This document shows positions 25,495-34,019 of a stretch of DNA of 64,000 nt, one piece after another (within the stretch, counting starts at the first letter, position 1; each line of letters starts with the position of its first letter). The notes under the pieces are model-generated. The model was not told the origin of the DNA, made no database searches, and saw only the letters and a list, made by a program, of their open reading frames with translations. The position numbers and the translations under genes are program-made. This DNA comes from Kordia algicida (GTDB lineage: Bacteria; Bacteroidota; Bacteroidia; Flavobacteriales; Flavobacteriaceae). The stretch lies in assembly GCF_051013375.1 (NCBI RefSeq), contig NZ_CP142125.1. One strand, written 5' to 3'.

Positions 25495-26256
25495 ATGAAA
25501 ATAAAACTACTCTTATTTTTTATCTTAATGTCCTCAATGCTGCTTGCGCAAGATGGAGAACGGAAAATTTTACGCGGTGCCGTTGTGTACAGAAATGTCA
25601 AGGTTGTCGGTGTAAATATTGTAAATAATACAACGAGCAAAGGCGCTACGACCAACGGAAAAGGTGAATTTGAAATTCTGGTAAAGAAAGATGACATTTT
25701 GATCTTTTCTTCGGTGCAGTATACGATCAAGGAAATTGTGATTACAGATAAAATTTTGAAAAATAATCGTTTGGTTGTTGAGGTGACAGAAAAAGTAGAA
25801 GAATTAGACGAAGTTGTCATCAGTCCAGAAAATAAAGAGAAATTTTTAGACTTTCAGGAAAAAGAAATTGTAAAATATAAGGATTACCAATTTGCAGACG
25901 ATCGTTATTCTACGGTAAAAAATGAAGCATTAGGACAGGCAAATTTTCAAGGGGCAAATATTATTGGATTGGTTGGAATGTTGGTAAACTCCATCTTTAA
26001 AGGCGGAAAAAAGAAAGAAAAGGAGAAAGCAATATATGAACGTACAAGTTTTAACGAAATTCGTTATCGTTATAAAGACAAATTTTTCACAGACAACTTA
26101 GGAATTCCAGAAGATAAAATAAGTGCGTTCTTGTATTTTTGTGATGATAAAATGCCTTCGGAAGATATCTTTTTAGAAAAAAATGAATTCTTAATGATTG
26201 ATTTTATGGTAAAACAAAGCAAAGCATATCTAAAGACTATCGAGTCAAAAAACTAA
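25495..26256 (+). CDS. Exported protein with carboxypeptidase-regulatory-like domain
   Basis: A 253-residue protein: a signal peptide (1-19, LLAQ), then a CarboxypepD_reg-like beta-sandwich (about 25-105; GRVVYRN-like start, SKGATTNGKGEFEILVKKDD, and the closing strand ELDEVVIS). In TonB-dependent proteins this domain precedes the plug, but here it is followed only by a 150-residue tail with a Gly-rich hydrophobic stretch (NIIGLVGMLVNSIF) that may insert in a membrane. It precedes a DUF6702 protein and an M1 peptidase, an arrangement I recall from other Flavobacteriia. Confidence 0.85.
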   Translation: MKIKLLLFFILMSSMLLAQDGERKILRGAVVYRNVKVVGVNIVNNTTSKGATTNGKGEFEILVKKDDILIFSSVQYTIKEIVITDKILKNNRLVVEVTEKVEELDEVVISPENKEKFLDFQEKEIVKYKDYQFADDRYSTVKNEALGQANFQGANIIGLVGMLVNSIFKGGKKKEKEKAIYERTSFNEIRYRYKDKFFTDNLGIPEDKISAFLYFCDDKMPSEDIFLEKNEFLMIDFMVKQSKAYLKTIESKN

Positions 26257-26343
26257 GAAAGAGAATCACCACAATAAAAAAACACAATTTGGAATGCTTT
26301 TTGGATATCTTTGTCACGACATCGTAAAAACGTCTTATTCTTT

Positions 26344-26844
26344 ATGAAAATTCAAAAATTCCTTATTTTATTTATAGCGATTCCGTTATTTGCTTTTACA
26401 ACAGCGCATAAATTTTACGTAAGTGTAACCAATATAGAACATAATCAAAACGAAAAAGCGCTTCAAATTACCACGCGAATTTTTATTGATGACTTTCAAA
26501 GCGCTTTAGAAGAACGATACGACTTGAAAGAAGAATTAACTGTGGAAAAAGCAACACAAGAAGTGGAGCAAATGATGGCGAAATATCTAAAAAAGAAATT
26601 GAAAATTTGGGTAAATGGCGAGCAAAAAACATTCAAATTTTTAGGAAAAGAATATGAAGATGATGTCACGATTTGTTATCTCGAAATTTCAGGTATAAAT
26701 AAAGTAAATACGCTCGAAGTTGAAAATGCTATTTTGTATGAAATGGAGGAAGATCAGCAAAATTTGGTACATGTAAAAATCAATAACGAGCGCAAAAGTT
26801 TATTATTAGTAAAAGAAAACGATAAAGGTTTGTTAAAATTTTAA
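26344..26844 (+). CDS. DUF6702-family exported protein
   Basis: A 166-residue protein with a signal peptide (MKIQKFLILFIAIPLFAFTTAH) and one beta-rich domain beginning HKFYVSVTNIEHNQ. Phrases such as LQITTRIFIDDFQSALEERY fit the uncharacterised family DUF6702. The frame is open to a TTG at 26311, but the ATG at 26344 starts the signal peptide. It sits 63 bases before the M1 peptidase gene and could assist that protein; no function is known. Confidence 0.83.
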   Translation: MKIQKFLILFIAIPLFAFTTAHKFYVSVTNIEHNQNEKALQITTRIFIDDFQSALEERYDLKEELTVEKATQEVEQMMAKYLKKKLKIWVNGEQKTFKFLGKEYEDDVTICYLEISGINKVNTLEVENAILYEMEEDQQNLVHVKINNERKSLLLVKENDKGLLKF

Positions 26845-26907
26845 CAATAAATATTCAAAATGGTTACTTTTAGGGTTTGAAAATATAAACCTATTTTAAT
26901 AAACCTA

Positions 26908-29181
26908 ATGAAACGCATACATTTCCACATTCTCGCAATCCTATTTCTAGGTGCGAATCTTGCCTTTGCACAGGAGAAACAAGATGATGAAAAGCCGCAG
27001 GGACACATTAACAACAACAAATTTAGGCAACTCTATCAAGAGTTTTCTACACCTAACATGTACAGAACTGCTTCTGGAGCTCCAGGAAAAGCATATTATC
27101 AACAACAAGCTGACTATGAAATGGACATTGAGCTTGATGATAAAAATCAAAAGTTATACGGAGTTGAAACCATTACGTATACCAACAATTCCCCTGATGA
27201 TTTAGAATATCTTTGGGTACAACTAGATCAAAATATTAGAGCAAAAAACTCCCAAGCAAAACTTAAAAACGGAGCTCGTATTCCACGTTTAACAAGAGCA
27301 TCATCTTTTGTAAATCGTTATGTAGCTGATCCTTTTGATGGAGGTTTTAACATTGATTATGTGAGAAATGCTAAAGGAAGACCAATGTCATATACCATCA
27401 ATGAAACGATGATGCGTATTGATTTGCCACAAGCTTTAAAATCGGGAGACAAAATTTCGTTTTCTATCAAATGGTGGTACAATATCAACAATCACGTAAC
27501 TAACAGAGGTCGTTCAGGATATGAATATTTTGCCAAAGATGGAAACTACGCATATGTAATTGCACAATTTTTTCCAAGAATGGCAGTTTACAACGACGTA
27601 GAAGGATGGCAAAACTATCAATTTTGGGGTAATGGTGAATTTGCATTGCCATTCGGAAATTATGAAGTAAACATTACTGTTCCTGCCGATCATGTTTTAG
27701 ATGCAACAGGAAAATTACAGAATAGAAAAAGCGTATTTTCAAAAGAAATGATGAAGCGTTACGAGCGTGCTTTAGAATCGTACGACGAACCAGTAATCAT
27801 TGTTTCACAAGAAGAAGTAGAAGCAGCAGAAAAGAATTTTTCAAACAAAAAGAAAACATGGAAATTTTACGCCGAAAACGTAAGAGATTTTGGTTTTGCT
27901 ACTTCACGTAAATTTATTTGGGACATGCAAGCAGTTGACATTAACGGAAAACGTGTAATGGCAGTTTCTATGTATCCAAAAGAAGGAAATCCGCTCTGGG
28001 AAAAATATTCTACAAAAGCTGTAGCGAGTACTTTAAAAACGTATTCAAATCACACATTCGATTATCCTTATCACAAAGCAATTTCAGTACATGCTAAAAA
28101 TCAAGGAATGGAATATCCTATGATTTGCTGGAATTATGGACGTCCAAACGAAGATGGAACTTACTCTGAACGTACAAAATTCGGAATGATTAGTGTAATT
28201 ATTCACGAAGTAGGACACAACTTTTTCCCAATGATTGTAAACTCTGACGAGCGTCAATGGGGATGGATGGATGAAGGTTTGGATACATTTATGCAATATT
28301 TAGCTGAGCAAGATTTTGCAAAAGCGCATCCAGAATCTGTTAAAAGACAAGGAGGGAAATATCCTTCGCGTAGAGGAGAACCTTCTAAAATAGTGCCTTA
28401 CATGAAAGGAAGTCAAGAATATTTGTCACCAATCATGTCAAACCCAGAAAATGTATATCAATTAGGGCCTAATGCGTATGGAAAACCAGCAACAGGATTA
28501 AATATCTTACGAGAAACGATCATGGGACGTGAAGCGTTCGATCATGCTTTTAAAACATATGCACAGCGTTGGAAATTTAAACACCCAACACCAGAAGACT
28601 TCTTTAGAACTATGGAAGATGCCTCAGGAATTGATTTAGATTGGTTTTGGAGAGGTTGGTTTTACACAACAGATTACACAGATATCGGCATTGAAAGTGT
28701 GAGAAAATTTCAAGTAATTTCACAAAAAGGGCAGGCTTTTGATCGCGTATATTTTGTTCCTGAAGGTGATGATCGTTACAAAAAAGAAAACGAAGGAAAA
28801 TCTATCATCAATAATGAAGATAATGAGCCATTAAAAGAATACTTAATGGATAACTTTACGGCAGCAGAAAGAGCTACTATGGGAGATCCAAAATATTTCT
28901 ATGAAGTATCATTCAACAAACCAGGAGGTTTGGTAATGCCACTTATTGTAGAATGTACGTATGCTGATGGATCTAAAGAAATGATGAAGTATCCAGCGCA
29001 AATTTGGAGAAAGAATGACAAAAGAGCAAAAATTGTAATTGCTTCAGATAAAGAATTAAAAAATATTCAAATTGATCCTAAGTTAGAAACTGCTGATATC
29101 GACACGTCAAACAATTCTTGGCCAAGAAAAGATGGGCAAACAGATTTTAATAAATTCAAAGACAATAAGGTGAAACAATAA
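26908..29181 (+). CDS. Exported M1-family zinc aminopeptidase
   Basis: A 757-residue gluzincin. The signal peptide (1-21) is followed by an N-terminal beta-domain (about 60-270) and the thermolysin-like catalytic domain: HEVGHN (His433, Glu434, His437) and Glu456 in MDEG, the exact HExxH-x18-E spacing. The usual GAMEN substrate loop is replaced by GMEYPMICW. Such exported Bacteroidota M1 peptidases degrade peptides in the periplasm or act at the cell surface. No T9SS tail is present; the C-terminus is charged. The gene ends at a good terminator. Confidence 0.93.
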   Translation: MKRIHFHILAILFLGANLAFAQEKQDDEKPQGHINNNKFRQLYQEFSTPNMYRTASGAPGKAYYQQQADYEMDIELDDKNQKLYGVETITYTNNSPDDLEYLWVQLDQNIRAKNSQAKLKNGARIPRLTRASSFVNRYVADPFDGGFNIDYVRNAKGRPMSYTINETMMRIDLPQALKSGDKISFSIKWWYNINNHVTNRGRSGYEYFAKDGNYAYVIAQFFPRMAVYNDVEGWQNYQFWGNGEFALPFGNYEVNITVPADHVLDATGKLQNRKSVFSKEMMKRYERALESYDEPVIIVSQEEVEAAEKNFSNKKKTWKFYAENVRDFGFATSRKFIWDMQAVDINGKRVMAVSMYPKEGNPLWEKYSTKAVASTLKTYSNHTFDYPYHKAISVHAKNQGMEYPMICWNYGRPNEDGTYSERTKFGMISVIIHEVGHNFFPMIVNSDERQWGWMDEGLDTFMQYLAEQDFAKAHPESVKRQGGKYPSRRGEPSKIVPYMKGSQEYLSPIMSNPENVYQLGPNAYGKPATGLNILRETIMGREAFDHAFKTYAQRWKFKHPTPEDFFRTMEDASGIDLDWFWRGWFYTTDYTDIGIESVRKFQVISQKGQAFDRVYFVPEGDDRYKKENEGKSIINNEDNEPLKEYLMDNFTAAERATMGDPKYFYEVSFNKPGGLVMPLIVECTYADGSKEMMKYPAQIWRKNDKRAKIVIASDKELKNIQIDPKLETADIDTSNNSWPRKDGQTDFNKFKDNKVKQ

Positions 29182-29205
29182 GAAGAACCTTCAATAAAAT
29201 CATAA

Positions 29206-29234
29206 AAAAAACCAGCAATTAAGCTGGTTTTTTT
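29206..29234 (+). terminator. Terminator after the M1 peptidase
   Basis: AAAACCAGC pairs with GCTGGTTTT around a 6-base AATTAA loop (217-222 of 29217-29222), followed by further T. Confidence 0.9.
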
Positions 29235-29255
29235 ATATCATAATATTTACTTGAT

Positions 29256-29263
29256 TATATTTG
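29256..29263 (+). promoter_or_regulatory. -7 box of the tatA operon
   Basis: TATATTTG matches the Bacteroidota -7 consensus; the ATG of tatA is 20 bases downstream. No TTTG at -33 is obvious. Confidence 0.5.
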
Positions 29264-29282
29264 TATTATAATAGAACATAGT

Positions 29283-29555
29283 ATGGCATTATTTATTAGT
29301 GGTGGAGAAATATTTGTAATCATGCTTATCGTAGTCATGGTATTTGGTGCAGACAAAATACCTGAAATCGCAAGAGGCTTAGGAAAGGGAATGCGTCAAC
29401 TAAAAGATGCTACCAATGAAATAAAGCATGAAATTCAAAAAAGTGCAGAAGACAACGGATTAGATACTGACATTGCAGGCGATGTTCAAAAAGAAATCAA
29501 TAAAGTAAAAGAAGATATTGAAGACATGTCAGGACCTATCAAAAGGCAGTTTTAA
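29283..29555 (+). CDS. tatA: Twin-arginine translocase TatA/E-type subunit
   Basis: A 90-residue membrane protein: a short N-terminal segment, one membrane helix (about 7-22, IFVIMLIVVMVFG), the FG hinge, an amphipathic helix (DKIPEIARGLGKGMRQLKDA) and an acidic coiled tail. TatA subunits polymerise to form the passage for folded Tat substrates. Candidate Tat-signal proteins in this window are the products at 39214-40101 and 44189-44773. The stop overlaps the next start by one base. Confidence 0.93.
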   Translation: MALFISGGEIFVIMLIVVMVFGADKIPEIARGLGKGMRQLKDATNEIKHEIQKSAEDNGLDTDIAGDVQKEINKVKEDIEDMSGPIKRQF

Positions 29556-30118
29556 TGCTTGATGATTTATTGACATATGACAAAGAATTACTAATCTACA
29601 TAAACAATTTAGGGGAAACTCCATTTAATCCCTTTTGGATATATGTCACAAGTTTTATTTATTGGGTTCCACTTTTAACCTTTATTTTTTATAGAATAAG
29701 CAGAAAATTTCCTCGAAAACAAGCAAGATATATAATCAGTCATGGACTTTTTATTTTATTTGTTTCATTACTATTGGTAGAATTGGTCAAAATTGGAGTA
29801 GAACGTTTACGTCCCTGTAATGACCCAACAGTAGCACCATTTATCAATATCGTTATTCAGCCAGAAAACTACAGTTTCTTCTCAGGACATGCAACGGTTT
29901 CTTTTGCTTTAACAACATTTCTCTTTTTAATGTTGAAAAAAGTATTCTACTGGATTCGCTTCTTATACGTTTGGCCTATGTTATTCATTTATAGTCGACT
30001 GTATTTTGGAGTGCATTATCCTTCGGATATCCTTACCGGAATTATTGTAGGAATTATAATTGGGATTGTATTTCATCGAATTTGTAATGCGCGCATAGTA
30101 AGATTACATATTTATTAA
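29555..30118 (+). CDS. PAP2-family membrane phosphatase
   Basis: A 187-residue membrane protein with five or six helices and the three PAP2 motifs: KIGVERLRP (K-x6-RP), FFSGHA (the SGH motif) and RLYFGVHYPSD (R-x5-H-x3-D). These enzymes hydrolyse lipid phosphates such as undecaprenyl pyrophosphate, phosphatidate or phosphatidylglycerol phosphate on the outer side of the inner membrane. TAATG coupling with tatA is clear. The precise substrate is not. Confidence 0.92.
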   Translation: MLDDLLTYDKELLIYINNLGETPFNPFWIYVTSFIYWVPLLTFIFYRISRKFPRKQARYIISHGLFILFVSLLLVELVKIGVERLRPCNDPTVAPFINIVIQPENYSFFSGHATVSFALTTFLFLMLKKVFYWIRFLYVWPMLFIYSRLYFGVHYPSDILTGIIVGIIIGIVFHRICNARIVRLHIY

Positions 30119-30158
30119 TATATTCGTTAAAATTTTAACCAATTAATACTTTTAAAAC

Positions 30159-31673
30159 ATGAAAAAAATTAATCTCAGAGTAGCCCTGGTAATAGCTGCT
30201 TTAAGTGTAATTTCTTGTTCTAACGATCCTACAATCGAGAACATAGAAGAACAAAACAATGTCGAGGTTTTACAAAAAACACCGCTAACACCTACACAAA
30301 TTAATGCTAAAATCAATGAAGTTGCTTCAAGTCGTGAACAATTTGAATGGACAAACATGGATGCACACTTTATTTGGAGTGCAACAGTTCATGGAGATCA
30401 AATCTTAACGATTGGATATGGAAGCGATGACAATGATTTTAACAAAGAAAATTCGAACGCAGAAGGAATCAAAAACAGACTGATTCAACGAATTGCTGCT
30501 GTAGAAGGCGATGGACAAAAGAAAACAAGCGATTTTCTAATTGACGAAGATGATACATTCAATATCATTGATGTAAAAGTTGAAGACTTAGCAACGGTGA
30601 GAGATTTATTATCTCAAAAAGGAATTCGTTACATTGAACCAACAGGTTACAGGTACTTAGATCATGAAGTAACTGCTAAATCTGGAGCAGGATGTGGATA
30701 TGGTTCTGCAACATTAAACTCAGCAGATTACACAACCGTAGCGCCAGGAGCAAAAGTACCATGGACATTCTACGAACACAATATTCCATCTGCATGGAGT
30801 TACAGTACAGGTTCTGGAGTTGGAATTGGAGTAATTGACACTGGATTAACACCAAACAACTCTCTAATGAACGGAAGTTTCAATGATGGATATTCATCAG
30901 GAAGATACGTTCAGAAATACGGAACGTATGTAGATTCATGGTGGCCATGGTCTTCAAGTACAGATGGACCAAATGACAAATGTGGTCATGGAACAAGTAT
31001 GACTGCTGTAGCAACTGCGCCTAGAAATAACAATGGAATGCCAGTTGGAGTTGCATATAATGCAAATTTAATTAGTTATCGTGGAACAAAAAACGTAGTT
31101 TTAGACGGTTATCACGAACAAAAAGGTGTTGCAAACGCATTGACAGCTTTAGGAAACAGAAGCGACGTAAAGGTAATTTCAATGTCTATTGGACACATCT
31201 TTTCTGTAGGTAGAATCAAGGATGCAGTACGATATGCAAATAATAGAGGAAAATTAATCTTCGCAGCAGGTGGAACTTCAACAACTTTCACTAACTTTGT
31301 AGGAGTAATATTTCCAGCATCAATGAGTGAAACGGTTGCAGTAACAGGTGTAACTGATGCAAATTACTATAAAGAGTGTGATATTTGTCACAAAGGAAGT
31401 AAAATTGATTTTACTGTAGTAATGCAACGTGATGGTAACGGAAGTAGAACAACGCCAGTATTAAGTTACTATAACAACCAAGCAGATTATGTTGGTGGTT
31501 CATCAGTAGCAACGGCAACAACAGCAGGAATCGCGGCTTTAGTATGGTCTAGACATCCAAGCTGGTCAAAAACGCAAGTATTAAACAGATTGAAACAATC
31601 TGCAGATTTCTATCCAAACAAAAATTCTCAGTATGGATATGGAAATATAGACGCATTGCAAGCAGTTCAATAG
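30159..31673 (+). CDS. S8-family subtilisin-like serine protease, lipoprotein
   Basis: A 504-residue protease on the cell envelope. The lipobox LSVISC gives Cys20. An inhibitor-like propeptide seems to cover about 45-190, ending near TGYRYLDHE. The catalytic triad can be read: Asp227 in GVIDTGL, His277 in CGHGTSM, and Ser449 in GGSSVATATTAG (the usual GTSMA is altered to GSSVA, but the nucleophile is kept). There is no C-terminal sorting domain, so surface anchoring is by lipid. A CxxC (ECDICH, about 408-412) in the catalytic domain may form a disulfide. A terminator follows. Confidence 0.9.
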   Translation: MKKINLRVALVIAALSVISCSNDPTIENIEEQNNVEVLQKTPLTPTQINAKINEVASSREQFEWTNMDAHFIWSATVHGDQILTIGYGSDDNDFNKENSNAEGIKNRLIQRIAAVEGDGQKKTSDFLIDEDDTFNIIDVKVEDLATVRDLLSQKGIRYIEPTGYRYLDHEVTAKSGAGCGYGSATLNSADYTTVAPGAKVPWTFYEHNIPSAWSYSTGSGVGIGVIDTGLTPNNSLMNGSFNDGYSSGRYVQKYGTYVDSWWPWSSSTDGPNDKCGHGTSMTAVATAPRNNNGMPVGVAYNANLISYRGTKNVVLDGYHEQKGVANALTALGNRSDVKVISMSIGHIFSVGRIKDAVRYANNRGKLIFAAGGTSTTFTNFVGVIFPASMSETVAVTGVTDANYYKECDICHKGSKIDFTVVMQRDGNGSRTTPVLSYYNNQADYVGGSSVATATTAGIAALVWSRHPSWSKTQVLNRLKQSADFYPNKNSQYGYGNIDALQAVQ

Positions 31674-31706
31674 AACAGTTGGCATATTTAGTTTAGTAAA
31701 TAGGGA

Positions 31707-31738
31707 GAAACTCTCGTCGTAATGGCGAGAGTTTTTTT
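31707..31738 (+). terminator. Terminator after the S8 protease
   Basis: AAACTCTCG (31708-31716) pairs with CGAGAGTTT (31726-31734) and runs into T. Confidence 0.9.
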
Positions 31739-31992
31739 ATTAAAGTGATTTAAACTTTTTCCTGATAAAAGATTCTTAAATTTTTAGAAGATAAAGAAAA
31801 TGCCCTTTTGAAAATCTTAAGTGTAAAAACTCATCACGTCACAGCAATTTTTGATACATTGTTCTACCAAAAATCATTCGAATTGATGCTTTGTAAACGA
31901 TAAAGAAAATTTTTATTATTTAGAACGACAAAGTGAAAATGCTAAATTAGAACTGTCGAATTTTAAAACCAAAAAACCAAAAAACCAAAACC
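31739..31992. repeat. AT-rich non-coding gap ending in CCAAAAAA repeats
   Basis: No gene is seen. The right end holds AATGCTAAATT..GAATTTTAAA (about 31937-31966) followed by three CCAAAAAA-type units up to the stop of the O-methyltransferase gene. The same AATGCTAAATT/GAATTTTAAA text precedes the tandem repeats at 42880-43145. Confidence 0.6.
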
Positions 31993-32634
31993 CTAAATAA
32001 CTCTACTAATCGTCAAGCCATCACGAATGGGCAAAACCACAGTTTCTATGCGAGTATCTTCTTTTAAAAGTGAGTTGTATTCCAAAAGTGCTTCCGTAGA
32101 AACATCATTTTTCTGTAAAGGTTCAATCACTTTTCCGCTCCATAAAACATTATCAGACAAAATAATTCCGTTTGGATTCATCTTTTCAATAATCGCATGA
32201 AAATATTGTGGATAATTTGGTTTGTCAGCATCAATAAACACCAAATCAAACGTAGTTTCTAGTGTTGGAATAATGTCTAAAGCATTTCCTGTATGCTGAT
32301 GGATTTGCGCTCCAAACTCAGAAGCATCAAAATATTTACGTTGAAAATCGTGCAATTCTTCGTTAATATCAATTGTGTGTAATACACCATCTTTTTGCAT
32401 TCCTTCAGCCAAACAAAGTGCCGAATATCCTGTGTACGTTCCAATCTCTAAAATTGTTTTCGGTCGAATCAATTTAGACAACATACTTAACAATCTTCCT
32501 TGATAATGTCCACTCAGCATACGCGGTTGCAAAATCTTTTGATACGTTTCACGCGTCAACGCTTTCAGTAATTCTGGTTCATCGGCAGAATGTTTCACCA
32601 CATATTCGTCTAAAGCTTCTGGAATAAAATGCAT
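31993..32634 (-). CDS. O-methyltransferase (SAM-dependent, catechol-type)
   Basis: A 213-residue class I enzyme of the O-methyltransferase family 3 type (COMT-like). Motif I is ILEIGTYTGYSALCLAE; the metal and catalytic region is LVFIDADKPNYPQYF followed by ILSDNVLWSGK, which together bring the Mg2+-binding Asp, Asp and Asn of the family. It is divergent from kynU with about 120 bases between starts. As kynurenine breakdown gives o-aminophenols, methylation of such a compound is thinkable but not shown. Confidence 0.9.
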   Translation of the reverse strand: MHFIPEALDEYVVKHSADEPELLKALTRETYQKILQPRMLSGHYQGRLLSMLSKLIRPKTILEIGTYTGYSALCLAEGMQKDGVLHTIDINEELHDFQRKYFDASEFGAQIHQHTGNALDIIPTLETTFDLVFIDADKPNYPQYFHAIIEKMNPNGIILSDNVLWSGKVIEPLQKNDVSTEALLEYNSLLKEDTRIETVVLPIRDGLTISRVI

Positions 32635-32712
32635 AATTTGTGAATTTCTACAAAAATATCAATTAAAAACGATTCGCATAAAAAGTGATTTATAAAATGA
32701 TAAATATCTTTT

Positions 32713-32740
32713 TATTCCAAAAATGGAATACGTATTTTTG
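32713..32740 (+). promoter_or_regulatory. Operator-like inverted repeat and -7 box of kynU
   Basis: TATTCCA (32713-32719) and TGGAATA (32724-32730) form a perfect 7-bp inverted repeat with a 4-bp spacer, directly before the -7 box TATTTTTG (32733-32740). A bound regulator would occlude or contact the polymerase. The position also argues for the kynU start at 32759. Confidence 0.55.
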
Positions 32741-32758
32741 GTAAAAATAGCATTCAGC

Positions 32759-34018
32759 ATGTTTCAAAATACATTGGCGTTCGCACAAGCGCAAGACGCA
32801 AAAGATCCTCTAAAAAGCTACCGAACAAAATTTCACATTCCCAAAGATGCCGAAGGTAACGAATGGTTATATTTTTGTGGAAATTCACTTGGATTGCAAC
32901 CAAAAGTTACTCAAGAATACATTCAGCAAGAATTGAAAGATTGGGCAAACTTGGGTGTAGAAGGACATTTTGACGCCAAAAATCCTTGGATGCCATATCA
33001 TGAGTTTCTTACGGAAAATATGGCGAAAATAGTAGGAGCAAAGCCGATTGAAGTCGTGATTATGAATACCTTAACGACGAATCTTCACTTATTGATGGTT
33101 TCTTTTTATCAACCAACAAAAACCAAATATAAAATTGTTATTGAAAGTGACGCGTTTCCTTCTGATCGATATGCAGTAGAATCACAACTAAAATTTCATG
33201 GTTTTGATCCAAAAGAAGGATTGCTAGAATGGAAACCACGCAAAGGCGAAGAATTACTTCGTATGGAAGATTTGGAAACCATGCTTGAAGCAGAAGGCGA
33301 CGAAATTGCCTTATTGATGATTGGTGGTGTGAATTATTACACAGGACAATATCTTGACATCAAAAAAATAGCAGAGCTCGGACACGCAAAAGGCGCGATG
33401 GTTGGCATTGATTTGGCACATGGCGCAGGAAACATTCAGCCGAATTTACACGATTCAAATGTAGATTTTGCCGCTTGGTGTACGTACAAATATTTAAACT
33501 CAGGTCCAGGAAGTTTGGCAGGTTTATTTGTTCATGAAAAACATGCACATAACAAAGAATTGAATCGTTTTGCAGGTTGGTGGGGACACGATAAGGAAAC
33601 ACGTTTTAACATGCGTTTTGACTTTAATCCGATTCCAGGTGCGGAAAGTTGGCAATTGAGCAATCCGCCAATACTATCTATGGCAGCAATCAAAGCTTCA
33701 CTCGATATGTTTGATGAAGTTGGCATGGACGCTTTGCGCGAAAAATCAGAAACGTTGACCGCATATTTTGAATATTTAATCAACGAAATTGATACCGATC
33801 GTATCAAAATCATTACACCTTCAAATCTAGCAGAAAGAGGTTGTCAATTATCGATTCAAGTCAAAAATGCCGACAAGTCTTTGCATCAAAAACTCATAGA
33901 CAGACACATCATTACCGATTGGCGTGAACCAGACGTAATTCGTTGTGCGCCAGTTCCATTATACAATACTTTTCAAGATGTTTATCGCATGGTAGACGAA
34001 CTAAAAAAATGCTTATAA
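32759..34018 (+). CDS. kynU: Kynureninase
   Basis: A PLP enzyme that splits kynurenine or 3-hydroxykynurenine to (3-hydroxy)anthranilate and alanine. The 419 residues are normal. The PLP lysine is Lys244 in WCTYKYLNSGPG; the aspartate that binds the pyridine nitrogen is in VGIDLAHGAGN. I use the ATG at 32759 (MFQNTLAFAQAQDAKDPLKSYR, a usual family beginning) and not that at 32723, which lies upstream of the -7 box. kmo follows after one base. With kmo first in the chemistry, the product is 3-hydroxyanthranilate, feeding the ring-cleavage branch. Confidence 0.96.
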   Translation: MFQNTLAFAQAQDAKDPLKSYRTKFHIPKDAEGNEWLYFCGNSLGLQPKVTQEYIQQELKDWANLGVEGHFDAKNPWMPYHEFLTENMAKIVGAKPIEVVIMNTLTTNLHLLMVSFYQPTKTKYKIVIESDAFPSDRYAVESQLKFHGFDPKEGLLEWKPRKGEELLRMEDLETMLEAEGDEIALLMIGGVNYYTGQYLDIKKIAELGHAKGAMVGIDLAHGAGNIQPNLHDSNVDFAAWCTYKYLNSGPGSLAGLFVHEKHAHNKELNRFAGWWGHDKETRFNMRFDFNPIPGAESWQLSNPPILSMAAIKASLDMFDEVGMDALREKSETLTAYFEYLINEIDTDRIKIITPSNLAERGCQLSIQVKNADKSLHQKLIDRHIITDWREPDVIRCAPVPLYNTFQDVYRMVDELKKCL

Positions 34019-34019
34019 C

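Noticed and set aside
29283..29555. tatA as part of a full tat operon
   Set aside because: No tatC or tatB lies near; the partner is a PAP2 phosphatase.
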